Positions 1 to 8,295 of a stretch of DNA of 64,000 nucleotides are shown in pieces. Under the pieces are notes generated by a model. It saw only the letters and a program-made list of their open reading frames with translations, did no database searches and was not told the origin of the DNA. The stretch is from Mesorhizobium sp. WSM2240. GTDB taxonomy: Bacteria > Pseudomonadota > Alphaproteobacteria > Rhizobiales > Rhizobiaceae. The stretch lies in the NCBI RefSeq assembly GCF_040438645.1, contig NZ_CP159253.1:5012501-5076500 (forward strand), written 5' to 3'. Every line of letters starts with the position of its first letter. Position 1 is the stretch's first letter. The position numbers were made by a program, and so were the translations under genes.

Positions 1-37
1 CGACGGTCCGGCCCTTCTGAACCAAGCAGGCGTTCTG

Positions 38-541
38 CTATTTGCAGCTGGCGATCGAGCTCAGCGCTGCCGAAATGCCCTTCAGCGAGAAGGCATAGTT
101 GGTTGGATTGCCGCGCCCGGACTTCGCCGAGACCTTCATGTCCGAGCCGGCCTTCATCGCCGCAATCAGCAATGGCTCTTCCGCGGCATTCTCCACCCAG
201 GCGGACTTGCCGCGAGTGAACATGGAAAAGGACTTGTCGCCAACGGTGACGGAAACCTTGGAATTTTCCTGGAAATTGTACGAGGCGATGAATTGCGGTT
301 CGAAGGAGACATCCTGACCCGGCCGCTGGCTGACGAAGAAGAAGATATCGCCATGATCGAGATTCGAAGGCTGCTTGTCGGTCGGCACGGTCAGCACATA
401 GCAGACTTTGCCGTTGTTGGCCTGATAGCTGTAGGTGCCCCAGGCGCTGTGCTGTCCGATCTTGGTAGCCGACTGGGCCAGCGCCGGCATGGCGCTCGCA
501 ACCAGTATCAGGCTTGAAATCGTCGCAATCAATCCGCGCAT
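38..541 (-). CDS. Invasion-associated locus B (IalB) family periplasmic protein
   Basis: A 167-residue protein of the IalB family, named after the Bartonella invasion locus; in free-living rhizobia these are periplasmic proteins of uncertain role. A signal peptide is visible (MRGLIATISSLILVAS, with a likely cut after PALA-QS). The body has the family's beta-rich pattern, including a GDKSF..FxRGKSAWVENAAEE stretch and a C-terminal Cys that could pair with the Cys in KVCYVLT. The start at 541 is preferred over an upstream start at 604 because the signal peptide begins there. It stands alone, with a 282-base gap upstream. Family assignment is good; function is unknown. Confidence 0.85.
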   Translation of the reverse strand: MRGLIATISSLILVASAMPALAQSATKIGQHSAWGTYSYQANNGKVCYVLTVPTDKQPSNLDHGDIFFFVSQRPGQDVSFEPQFIASYNFQENSKVSVTVGDKSFSMFTRGKSAWVENAAEEPLLIAAMKAGSDMKVSAKSGRGNPTNYAFSLKGISAALSSIASCK

Positions 542-823
542 TATTACCGTTTCCCTGTCTTTTCGCATGGTATGCGGGGGCAGGCCGGATCTAGGCCCTG
601 CCATCAGTTCATTTTGATTTAATCTGGGTTACCAAATGGTGAACCGCGTTCCAAAAAAGGATCGTTTCGGCCATTTGGCACTACCCGCCATCCTGACGCC
701 ACGGCCGTTTGCGCGACCCGGCGTTCGTCCCATAAGCAGTTCAAGACGGGAAAAACGGCAAGAGTTTGACTTTTCGTTTCAACGTGCAACCGAACGTCAG
801 CGCCGGAATGGCAAATATCCCGT

Positions 824-1189
824 TCAATCGAGTTCGGCCAGCGCCTTGCGGGCGGCTTGGCGGTGAGCCGGAGTGACATGCGCCTTGACCGCGGCTATCG
901 CGGCGGTCAACACCGCGACATCGTCGGTGAATCCGAAGCCGAGCAGGAAATCCGGAATAGTGTCAGCCGGCAAAACGAAATAGGCGAGCGCTGCAAGCAG
1001 CGTGCCTTTGGCGCGCAGCGGCGTCCGGTGATCCAGCGCGCAGTAGTAGGCGGCGACCACCTCGTCCATGAATGGCACCTGTCGCGCCGCCCGCTTGGCG
1101 GTTTGCCAGAACCTTGCCCGCACATCGTTCTCGGGATTGTCCTTGCCTGCGCCGAACATGCGAAAGCTGAAATTATTTGCGGTAGCCAT
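824..1189 (-). CDS. DUF1232 (YkvA-like) membrane-associated protein
   Basis: A 121-residue DUF1232/YkvA-type protein. The family signature LLAALAYFVLPADTIPDF is clear, with the PADxIPD motif between two hydrophobic helices. The start at 1189 is chosen because a strong Shine-Dalgarno GAGGAGG lies about 8 bases upstream; a longer reading frame from 1315 lacks such a site. It is divergent from the tyrosine phosphatase gene at 1358 and shares a 168-base promoter region with it. Its molecular function is not known. Confidence 0.85.
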   Translation of the reverse strand: MATANNFSFRMFGAGKDNPENDVRARFWQTAKRAARQVPFMDEVVAAYYCALDHRTPLRAKGTLLAALAYFVLPADTIPDFLLGFGFTDDVAVLTAAIAAVKAHVTPAHRQAARKALAELD

Positions 1190-1357
1190 GCCCTTTGCCT
1201 CCTCGACATCGGAAATGTGGTAAACAGCAAACCCTTTCGCAAGATGCCCGCCACGCCCAGAGCCGTGCGGCGGTTCATCCCCCTGGCAAGTTTGTCTCTG
1301 GCCATTTTCCGCCATCGTGTTAATCGGTCTTCGTCATGTCATCATAGCGGACGATCG

Positions 1358-1873
1358 ATGATCGCAAAGGTGCACACCAGCATACTCTTCGTCTGCCTCG
1401 GCAATATCTGCCGCTCGCCGCTGGCCGAAGGCGTATTTCGCGCGGTAGCGGCCTCGCGTGGCACCGAAAGCGCCTATCTCATCGATTCCGCCGGCACCGG
1501 CGGGTGGCACCACGGTTCCGCGCCCGATCCGCGCTCGATTGCCATCGCGGCCAGCCACGGCATCGACATTTCGGCGCAGCAGGCGCGCAAGGTCGTGCCT
1601 GAAGATTTCCACCGCTTCGACTTCATCCTCGGGATGGACCAGTCGAATGTCGATGACCTGAAGGCGCTGGCGCCGCCGGATGCGAGAGGCCAAATCCTGC
1701 TGTTTCTCGATTTCGCAGAAGGCGCTTCAGGCGAAGTGCCGGATCCCTATTATGGTGGGGCCGACGGCTTCGCCTCTGTCTACCGCATGGTCCGCCAGGC
1801 TTCGGAAAAGCTGGCCGACAGGCTGGAACGCGGGTCGGCGCCTGTGAGCGGCCAGACTTCTTCCACCACATAG
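1358..1873 (+). CDS. Low-molecular-weight protein-tyrosine phosphatase
   Basis: A 171-residue LMW-PTP that hydrolyses phosphotyrosine in the cytoplasm. The catalytic loop CLGNICRS begins at Cys13 (CX5R(S/T) motif) and the general acid is Asp129 in the DPYYGG motif. Bacterial members often counteract BY-kinases in polysaccharide export, but no such kinase is near, so the substrate is unknown. The in-frame sequence upstream of 1358 has no family similarity. The 3' end overlaps the oppositely oriented thpR gene by 94 bases. Confidence 0.93.
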   Translation: MIAKVHTSILFVCLGNICRSPLAEGVFRAVAASRGTESAYLIDSAGTGGWHHGSAPDPRSIAIAASHGIDISAQQARKVVPEDFHRFDFILGMDQSNVDDLKALAPPDARGQILLFLDFAEGASGEVPDPYYGGADGFASVYRMVRQASEKLADRLERGSAPVSGQTSSTT

Positions 1874-2373
1874 GGGCCGCCGCCGACCGAATCGCGCGAC
1901 GACATCAGGACGAAACGAGAAACCTTGAACGGCAACGTCGAAAAGTTCCCGCGGGCCGATAGATACTGCGCGACGTCGACCGGATTGGGATTTCTAAGTC
2001 TGGCGAGCGTGACATGCGGCATGAATTTGCGGGGATCGGCGGCGATGCCGACGCGCTGGCAAATGCGTTCGATTTCTGCCTGTAGGGCGTAGAGGTCCGG
2101 CGATGCGGTGACGCCGGCCCAGATGGCGTGCGGCTTTTTCGAGCCGAACGCCCCTACGCCGGACAGGGCAAGCGAGAAGGATGGCCGCCTTACCCGGTCC
2201 AGCGCATTGGCGATTTCATCGGCGACATGGCCTTCGACATCGCCGATGAACCGAAGCGTGATGTGGTAATTGTCGACATCGACCCAGCGCGCTCCGGGCA
2301 GGCCGCCGCGGAGCAGGGAGAGGGACAATGCGGCATCGCGAGGAATTTCGAGGGCGGTGAAAAGTCGCGGCAT
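1780..2373 (-). CDS. thpR: RNA 2',3'-cyclic phosphodiesterase (LigT/ThpR)
   Basis: A 197-residue 2H-phosphoesterase that opens 2',3'-cyclic phosphates on RNA ends. Both catalytic HxT motifs are present: HITLRF at His37 and HVTLARL at His120. The start at 2373 has GAAGGGAG upstream; an in-frame start at 2439 would add 22 residues that look non-homologous. The family core ends near VVEEVWPL, leaving about 20 extra C-terminal residues. The last 94 bases, including the coding of VVEEVW, overlap the tail of the phosphatase gene on the other strand. Confidence 0.92.
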   Translation of the reverse strand: MPRLFTALEIPRDAALSLSLLRGGLPGARWVDVDNYHITLRFIGDVEGHVADEIANALDRVRRPSFSLALSGVGAFGSKKPHAIWAGVTASPDLYALQAEIERICQRVGIAADPRKFMPHVTLARLRNPNPVDVAQYLSARGNFSTLPFKVSRFVLMSSRDSVGGGPYVVEEVWPLTGADPRSSLSASFSEAWRTMR

Positions 2374-2500
2374 GGCCAGGCTCCCTTCATCGAATCGAAA
2401 TCTCGAGCCCAGCGAATCACTGATCCGGACAGGCCGCAAGCGGTTTATTGGTTACATTCGCTCAACATTTTCGGCAGCCGCGATGTTCCAGGCTGCGGCA

Positions 2501-3145
2501 TCAAGTATCGTCCGGCTGCTCCGCAATCAGTTTTTCCACGCCAGGCAGGAAGCGCTCGACCATGCGGTCGATGCCCTCCGCGTTCGGGTGCATCCCGTCT
2601 TCCAGCAGAAAGCTGCGGTCGGCCGCGACGCCGTCGAGAAAAAACGGATAGAGCGGCACGTCATGCTTTTCCGCCAGCCGCGTATAGATGCCGTCGAAAG
2701 CAGTGACGTAATCCGACCCCAGATTTGGCGCGGCGCGCATGCCGGCCAGGAGAACGCCGATGTTGCGGGCCTTGAGCCGCGAGATCATCTCGTCCAGGTT
2801 TTTTTCGGTGAGCTCGGGCGAGACGCCGCGCAGCATGTCGTTTGCACCAAGTTCCAGGATGACCAGGTCGGTTCCGTCCGGCACCGACCAGTCGAGCCGC
2901 GCCAGACCGCCGCTGGTTGTGTCGCCCGAAACTCCCGCATTGGCGATCACGACATCGTGACCTCGCGCGCGTAGCGCCTTTTCCAGCTTTTCGGGAAAGC
3001 TTTCGCCCGGATTGAGGCCATAACCGGCCATCAAGCTATCGCCGAAGCCGACGATTTGATGCGGTTCGGCCGTAACCGGAGATAAAGATGCGAACCAGAC
3101 GACGATGGCGGCGAGCAAAGCCGAAGCCGGACGTTTGAATGCCAT
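2501..3145 (-). CDS. tesA: Arylesterase / lysophospholipase of the GDSL (TesA/TAP) family
   Basis: A 214-residue SGNH hydrolase, probably a periplasmic esterase/thioesterase. It has a signal peptide (cut near VTA-EP), the GFGDSL block with the nucleophile Ser37, a GxND motif (ELGANDML), and the DGMHPN block carrying Asp183 and His186. The ATG at 3145 is taken as the start; a TTG nine bases upstream is possible. It is divergent from the ABC pair at 3208-6452. The same three genes (tesA, ybbA, ybbP) are neighbours in E. coli, which supports the assignment. Confidence 0.93.
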   Translation of the reverse strand: MAFKRPASALLAAIVVWFASLSPVTAEPHQIVGFGDSLMAGYGLNPGESFPEKLEKALRARGHDVVIANAGVSGDTTSGGLARLDWSVPDGTDLVILELGANDMLRGVSPELTEKNLDEMISRLKARNIGVLLAGMRAAPNLGSDYVTAFDGIYTRLAEKHDVPLYPFFLDGVAADRSFLLEDGMHPNAEGIDRMVERFLPGVEKLIAEQPDDT

Positions 3146-3207
3146 GACCAACAACCCATATGACGAAAGCGCTTCCGGCTTCGTCCTCCATATAGGATAG
3201 ATTTTTC

Positions 3208-3903
3208 GTGACAGAACCCGTCATCCATTTGAAGGACGTGTCGCTGACGCTCGGCGAAGGCGCTTCCTCCGTTCATGTCCTGAAGAGCGTCAGCCTCGAC
3301 ATCGCCGCCGGCGAGGCGACCGGCATCGTCGGGCCATCAGGCTCGGGGAAGTCGACCCTGCTGATGGTGCTTGCCGGGCTGGAGCGGGTCGACGCCGGTA
3401 CGGTGCGCGTCGCCGGCGAAGTCCTGAACGGCAGGAATGAGGACCAGATCGCGGCATTTCGCGGCCGCAATATCGGCATCGTCTTCCAATCCTTCCATCT
3501 GATTCCCAACATGACAGCACTGGAAAATGTCGCCGTGCCGCTGGAGCTTGCCGGCCGCAAGGATGCTTTCGCCATAGCCGCGCGCGAACTCGAAGCCGTC
3601 GGCCTCGCCGATCGCGTAACCCACTATCCCGGCGAATTGTCGGGCGGCGAGCAGCAGCGGGTGGCGATAGCCCGGGCGCTGGCGCCTGAACCGCGTATCC
3701 TGATTGCCGATGAACCGACCGGCAATCTCGACCAGGCAACCGGACGTCAGGTGGCCGACTTGCTGTTCGCCAAGGCGCGCGAGCGCGGTATGACGCTTGT
3801 GCTGGTGACGCATGACGCGGCGCTGGCTTCCCGTTGCGCGCGGCAGGTGTCAATGCGCTCCGGTCGCATCGAAGCTGCTCCGCTGGTCGCGGTGTCGGCC
3901 TGA
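3208..3903 (+). CDS. ABC transporter ATP-binding protein, YbbA/LolD-like
   Basis: A 231-residue MacB/LolD-class ATPase. Walker [10 protein letters not shown] spans residues 42-50, the Q-loop is [23 protein letters not shown], the signature [15 protein letters not shown] lies near residue 144, and Walker B is [12 protein letters not shown]. The start is GTG at 3208, preceded by AGGATAG. Its TGA stop overlaps by one base the ATG of the large FtsX-type permease, so the two are translationally coupled. This class usually extrudes lipids or lipoproteins or acts mechanically on the envelope; the substrate is unknown. Confidence 0.95.
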   Translation: MTEPVIHLKDVSLTLGEGASSVHVLKSVSLDIAAGEATGIVGPSGSGKSTLLMVLAGLERVDAGTVRVAGEVLNGRNEDQIAAFRGRNIGIVFQSFHLIPNMTALENVAVPLELAGRKDAFAIAARELEAVGLADRVTHYPGELSGGEQQRVAIARALAPEPRILIADEPTGNLDQATGRQVADLLFAKARERGMTLVLVTHDAALASRCARQVSMRSGRIEAAPLVAVSA

Positions 3904-6452
3904 TGCCGTTTTCCCAGACGCTGAAACTCGCCATCCGCTTCTCGCTGCGAGAGATGCGAGGCGGACTATCCGGCTTCATGATCTTCCTGACTTGCATCGC
4001 GCTTGGCGTTGCAGCGATCGGCGGCGTCAATTCGGTCGCCCGCGCCATCACTGCGGGCGTCGCCAATGAAGGCCAGACCCTGCTCGGTGGCGACATTCGG
4101 TTGGAATTGAACCAGCGCGAAATGACGGAAGCAGAACACGCGTTCGTCGCTCAGCTCGGCACGCTCGCCGAAAGCGCCAATATGCGCTCGATGGCGCGGC
4201 TCGAAGACGGCTCCGACCAGTCGCTCGCCGAGGTTAAGGCGGTCGACGACGCTTACCCGCTCTACGGCGCCCTCGTGACCGAGCCGGCGCTATCGCGCGC
4301 AGAACTGCTTGGCGAAAGAGCCGGCGTTTTCGGCGCCGCGGCGCCCGATATATTCTTCGAGCGAATGGGCATCGCTCTTGGCGACCGTGTCAAACTGGGC
4401 AGCGCCACGTTCGAGCTGCGCGCCAGGATCGTCAACGAGCCGGATGCGGTGTCGGACGGGTTCGGTTTCGCGCCACGGCTGATGGTGTCGCTTGATGGCC
4501 TGCGCGCTTCCGGGCTGATCCAGCCGGGCAGCCTGGTCGAGCATGCCTACAAGGTTCGGCTTCCCGCCATTTCGACCGAGACGGACCTTGCCTTGATCCG
4601 CAACGAAGCATCCGAGCGCTTCCCAGAGGCGGGATGGAGCATCAGGACGCGCAGCAACGCCGCTCCGGCGCTGTCGTCCAACATAGAGCGATTTTCGCAA
4701 TTCCTGACGCTCGTGGGTCTGACGGCACTGGTCGTCGGCGGCGTCGGCGTCGCCAACGCAGTCAGCGCCTATCTCGACGGCAAGCGCGGCGTTATCGCCA
4801 CCTTCAAGAGCCTCGGCGCCTCCGGTGGATTTGTGTTCACGGTCTATCTCGTGCAGATCATGATCATCGCCGGCATCGGCATCGCCGTCGGACTGGTGCT
4901 CGGCGCGCTGATGCCATTCGCCGCCGGCGCCGCGCTGTCCTCGGTCATCCCGGTGCCGGCGGAAGGCGGGTTCTATCCAGCCGCACTTGCAATGGCCGCG
5001 CTCTTCGGGATGCTGGTTACGCTGGCTTTCGCACTTCTGCCGCTTGGGCGAGCGCGCGCTGTGCCGGCGACCGCGCTATTTCGTGAGATGGGCTTTGGCG
5101 GTCGCGGTCTGCCGAGGCTCGCCTATGTGGCCGCCTCGCTTGGCCTTGCCGTCATTCTAGCACTCCTGGCGATCTGGTTTTCCGGCGACAGGCGGATTGC
5201 GGCGATCTTCGTCGGCGCGACGATCTTCGCCTTCATAGTGCTGCGCAGCGTCGGCGTAGCCGTTCAATGGCTGGCAAAAAGGTCGCCGCGCGTGCGATCC
5301 ACAGCGCTCCGGCTGGCGATCGGCAACATTCACCGGCCCGGCGCGCTGACGCCTTCGGTCGTGCTGTCGCTGGGACTTGGTCTGACCCTGTTGGTGACGC
5401 TGGCCCTGATCGACGGCAACCTCAGGCAACAGATCGCAGGCAGCCTGCCCGAACGCGCGCCGAATTTCTTCTTTGTCGACATTCAAGCCAGCGAGGTCGA
5501 CGCTTTCACCGCCCTGGTGCAGGACGCGGCGCCGGCAGGCAAACTAATGCGCGTGCCGATGCTGCGCGGCCGCATCATGGCGCTGAACGGGGTCGACGTT
5601 CAGACGATGAACGTGCCGCCCGAAGGCGCCTGGGTGCTGCGCGGCGACCGCGGCCTCACCTACTCGCCTACCCTTCCGGAGAACGCGACGCTGTCGCAGG
5701 GCGAGTGGTGGCCGGAGGATTACGGCGGCGAGCCTCTGGTGTCCTTCTCGGCGGAAGAGGCGCGCGAAATCGGCCTGAAGATCGGCGACACCGTGACGGT
5801 CAACGTGCTTGGCCGCAATGTTACCGCCAGGATCGCCAGTTTCCGCGAAGTGCAGTGGGAATCGATGGGCATCAATTTCGTCATGGTGTTCTCGCCCAAT
5901 ACGTTCGCCGGCGCGCCGCATTCCTGGCTCGCGACGCTCTCCGTGGAAGGCGCGACGGCGGCGGACGAATCCCGCATCCTCAATGTAGTGACGCGAGCAT
6001 ATCCCACCGTGACCACCGTCCGGGTCAAGGATGCGCTTGACGTGGTAAACCGGATTGTCGGGCAACTGGCGACCGCAATACGCGCTGCCGCCAGCGTGGC
6101 GCTGATCGCTTCTGTGCTGGTACTGGCTGGCGCTCTGGCTGCGGGCAACCGCGCCCGCATCCACGACGCGGTGGTGCTGAAAACGCTGGGTGCGACCCGG
6201 CGTACCCTTATCGCGGCCTTCTCCTTCGAGTATCTGCTTATCGGGCTTGCCACCGCGCTCTTCGCGCTTTTCGCCGGTGGCATCGCCGCCTGGTTTATCG
6301 TGGCGCGGATCATGACGCTCCCTTCCAGCTTCCTGCCGGAGGTGGCCGCGCTGACGATACTATTTGCGCTGGTGCTGACGGTCGGCATCGGCCTGGTCGG
6401 AACATGGCGCGTATTGGGTCACAAGGCCGCGCCGGTTCTACGCAATCTGTAG
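3903..6452 (+). CDS. FtsX-like ABC permease (YbbP-like)
   Basis: An 849-residue permease with an N-terminal transmembrane helix, a large periplasmic domain, and two FtsX domains. The first transmembrane group is around residues 260-400 (GLTALVVGGVGVANAVSAYLDGK), followed by further helices, a second periplasmic domain and a C-terminal group ending ...GTWRVLGHKAAPVLRNL. Size and double-FtsX layout match E. coli YbbP. The start at 3903 overlaps the ATPase stop (TGATG). With the adjacent tesA-like gene it probably forms an envelope-lipid module, which is inference from context only. Confidence 0.93.
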   Translation: MPFSQTLKLAIRFSLREMRGGLSGFMIFLTCIALGVAAIGGVNSVARAITAGVANEGQTLLGGDIRLELNQREMTEAEHAFVAQLGTLAESANMRSMARLEDGSDQSLAEVKAVDDAYPLYGALVTEPALSRAELLGERAGVFGAAAPDIFFERMGIALGDRVKLGSATFELRARIVNEPDAVSDGFGFAPRLMVSLDGLRASGLIQPGSLVEHAYKVRLPAISTETDLALIRNEASERFPEAGWSIRTRSNAAPALSSNIERFSQFLTLVGLTALVVGGVGVANAVSAYLDGKRGVIATFKSLGASGGFVFTVYLVQIMIIAGIGIAVGLVLGALMPFAAGAALSSVIPVPAEGGFYPAALAMAALFGMLVTLAFALLPLGRARAVPATALFREMGFGGRGLPRLAYVAASLGLAVILALLAIWFSGDRRIAAIFVGATIFAFIVLRSVGVAVQWLAKRSPRVRSTALRLAIGNIHRPGALTPSVVLSLGLGLTLLVTLALIDGNLRQQIAGSLPERAPNFFFVDIQASEVDAFTALVQDAAPAGKLMRVPMLRGRIMALNGVDVQTMNVPPEGAWVLRGDRGLTYSPTLPENATLSQGEWWPEDYGGEPLVSFSAEEAREIGLKIGDTVTVNVLGRNVTARIASFREVQWESMGINFVMVFSPNTFAGAPHSWLATLSVEGATAADESRILNVVTRAYPTVTTVRVKDALDVVNRIVGQLATAIRAAASVALIASVLVLAGALAAGNRARIHDAVVLKTLGATRRTLIAAFSFEYLLIGLATALFALFAGGIAAWFIVARIMTLPSSFLPEVAALTILFALVLTVGIGLVGTWRVLGHKAAPVLRNL

Positions 6453-6559
6453 GTCGTGACCGGAGCGCCGCGCAGCCGCTTCCTCTTCCCGGGTTGGCTG
6501 AATTCAGGGTTTTGCTTGTCGATTGGTCGTTCACGCAGGGTTGCGGCGTGTAACGGGTC

Positions 6560-6588
6560 TTGTCCTTCTCCGAAAGAAGCATCATATT
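6560..6588 (+). promoter_or_regulatory. Candidate sigma-70 promoter of the Bax-inhibitor-1 gene
   Basis: TTGTCC at 6560-6565 and CATATT at 6583-6588 are separated by 17 bases, a good housekeeping promoter shape. They lie about 90 bases upstream of the start at 6676 in a 223-base gap that otherwise has no gene. This is recognition by eye only. Confidence 0.45.
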
Positions 6589-6675
6589 CCGCCTCAGGCA
6601 TGCTGGAGTCCCCGCCAGCGGCGCCTGGGTCGGCGACGACCCGACACCGGACGGGGCAAAGCAATAGAGGAAATC

Positions 6676-7455
6676 ATGGCTGACCTTCGCAATTATCAGG
6701 CACGCGCCGGGGTAGTGGGCTCCCGCGCCGGTGCCGCTATCGACGAGGGCCTGCGCGCCTATATGCTTAAGGTTTACAACCTTATGGCGCTTGGCCTCGC
6801 AATCACCGGCCTGGCCGCGCTCGGCACCGTCATGGTGGCGACCACCAATGATCCGGCGAGCGCGGTTGCCACGCTTGCCAACGGCAAGATGCTGACCAAC
6901 GCAGGCGCGCTGCTCTATGGCTCGCCGCTGCGCTGGGTTGTCATGCTGGCGCCGCTCGGCATGGTCTTCTTCCTGAGCGCCCGCATCCACACGATGAGCG
7001 TTTCTGCGGCCCAGACCTCGTTCTGGATCTTCGCCGGCCTGATGGGCCTGTCGCTATCGTCGGTCTTCCTGGTCTACACCTCGGCAAGCATCGTGCAGAC
7101 CTTCTTCATCACGGCGACCGCCTTCGGCGCGCTGTCGCTCTGGGGCTACACCACCAAACGCGATCTGTCCGGCATGGGCACGTTCCTCGTCATGGGCGTG
7201 TTCGGTCTGATCATCGCGATGGTGGTCAACATCTTCCTGCAGTCCTCGGCCCTGCAGTTTGCCATCTCGGCGATCGGCGTGCTGGTCTTTTCGGGCCTGA
7301 CCGCCTACGACACGCAAAAAATCAAGGAGATGTATTTCGAGGGCGACGACGTGCTGGTCGCCGGCCGCAAGGCCATCATGGGCGCGCTGACGCTCTATCT
7401 CGACTTCATCAACCTGTTCGCATTCCTGCTGTCGTTCCTGGGCAACCGCGAGTAA
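6676..7455 (+). CDS. Bax inhibitor-1 / YccA family membrane protein
   Basis: A 259-residue integral inner-membrane protein of the BI-1 (TMBIM) family with seven predicted helices; bacterial members behave as pH-sensitive calcium leak channels. Family features include an N-terminal AGVVGSRAGAAIDEGLRAYMLKVYNLMALGLAITG region and the C-terminal GLTAYDTQKIKEMY motif followed by ALTLYLDFINLFAFLLSFLG. The start at 6676 has AGAGGA about 6 bases upstream; the longer frame from 6523 runs through the leader. A strong hairpin terminator follows. Confidence 0.95.
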   Translation: MADLRNYQARAGVVGSRAGAAIDEGLRAYMLKVYNLMALGLAITGLAALGTVMVATTNDPASAVATLANGKMLTNAGALLYGSPLRWVVMLAPLGMVFFLSARIHTMSVSAAQTSFWIFAGLMGLSLSSVFLVYTSASIVQTFFITATAFGALSLWGYTTKRDLSGMGTFLVMGVFGLIIAMVVNIFLQSSALQFAISAIGVLVFSGLTAYDTQKIKEMYFEGDDVLVAGRKAIMGALTLYLDFINLFAFLLSFLGNRE

Positions 7456-7481
7456 ACCGGTCCTGGACCAGCAAACCATAC

Positions 7482-7512
7482 AAGGGCGGCCCAACGGCCG
7501 CCCTTTTCTTTT
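7482..7512 (+). terminator. Rho-independent terminator after the BI-1 gene
   Basis: AAGGGCGGCC at 7482-7491 pairs perfectly with GGCCGCCCTT at 7496-7505 around a CAAC loop, followed by a T-rich run to 7512. It starts 27 bases after the BI-1 stop codon. Confidence 0.9.
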
Positions 7513-7561
7513 GCGCGCAGCCCTGCTTCAATCAAGGCAGACGATAGAGGCTGCACAATTT

Positions 7562-8131
7562 ATGGGCATTTTCATTAGAGCCGCGGTGGAGGCGGACCTC
7601 GACCGGATCACCGAAATCTACGCCGACGCGGTGGAGAACGGCACGGCGAGCTATGAACTCGAACCACCGACAAGGAGCGAGATGGGTGCCCGCTTTGCGG
7701 CGCTGACTTTATCCGGCTACCCCTACATCGTTGCGGAAGCCGATGGCGAAATTGTCGGCTACGCCTATGCGAGCGCCTTCAGACCGCGTCCTGCCTACCG
7801 CTTCATCGTCGAGGATTCGATCTATGTGGCGCCGGAAGCCAAGGGGCGGGGTGTCGGCAAGGCTCTGCTGGAGCGGCTGATCTCCGACACGAAATCACTC
7901 GGCTTTCGCCAGATTATCGCGGTGATCGGCGACGGCAGGCCTGACAGCCCGTCGGTGAAATTGCATGAGAGGATGGGGTTTAGCCACTCCGGCAGGCTCG
8001 AGGGATCCGGCTACAAACATGGCCGCTGGCTGGATACGGTGTTCATGCAACTGGCCATGAATGGCGGCTCGGATAGGGATCCCGATCCGGATTCGCTGCC
8101 GGAGCGCCGGTTCCTGGCGCCGTCGCGCTGA
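7562..8131 (+). CDS. GNAT N-acetyltransferase, phosphinothricin-acetyltransferase type
   Basis: A 189-residue acetyltransferase of the Pat/MnaT-like GNAT group, which acetylates amino-acid analogues such as phosphinothricin or methionine derivatives. Visible are the N-terminal IRAAVEADLDRITEIYADAVENGTASYELEPPT, the AYRFIVEDSIYVAPEAKGRGVGKALLERL motif-A region near residues 80-105, and KLHERMGFSHSGRLEGSGYKHGRWLDTVFMQ at the end. The start is ATG at 7562 with AGAGG upstream. The substrate cannot be read from the sequence. It converges with dnaE2 across a 164-base gap. Confidence 0.9.
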   Translation: MGIFIRAAVEADLDRITEIYADAVENGTASYELEPPTRSEMGARFAALTLSGYPYIVAEADGEIVGYAYASAFRPRPAYRFIVEDSIYVAPEAKGRGVGKALLERLISDTKSLGFRQIIAVIGDGRPDSPSVKLHERMGFSHSGRLEGSGYKHGRWLDTVFMQLAMNGGSDRDPDPDSLPERRFLAPSR

Positions 8132-8295
8132 AACATTGAGCGTGCCTGGTCTGGCAATCCTTCGGGTCGGCTCGACCACAAGCTACGCCTTTCCCGCAGC
8201 CGCCTGCTCCGGCGCCTCCTGCACTGCGCAGGCCTCGGCTTTATCGACCGATAGCCTTTGCTCGCGCCGGCAAACCGGTTAGGATTCCCTCTCAG

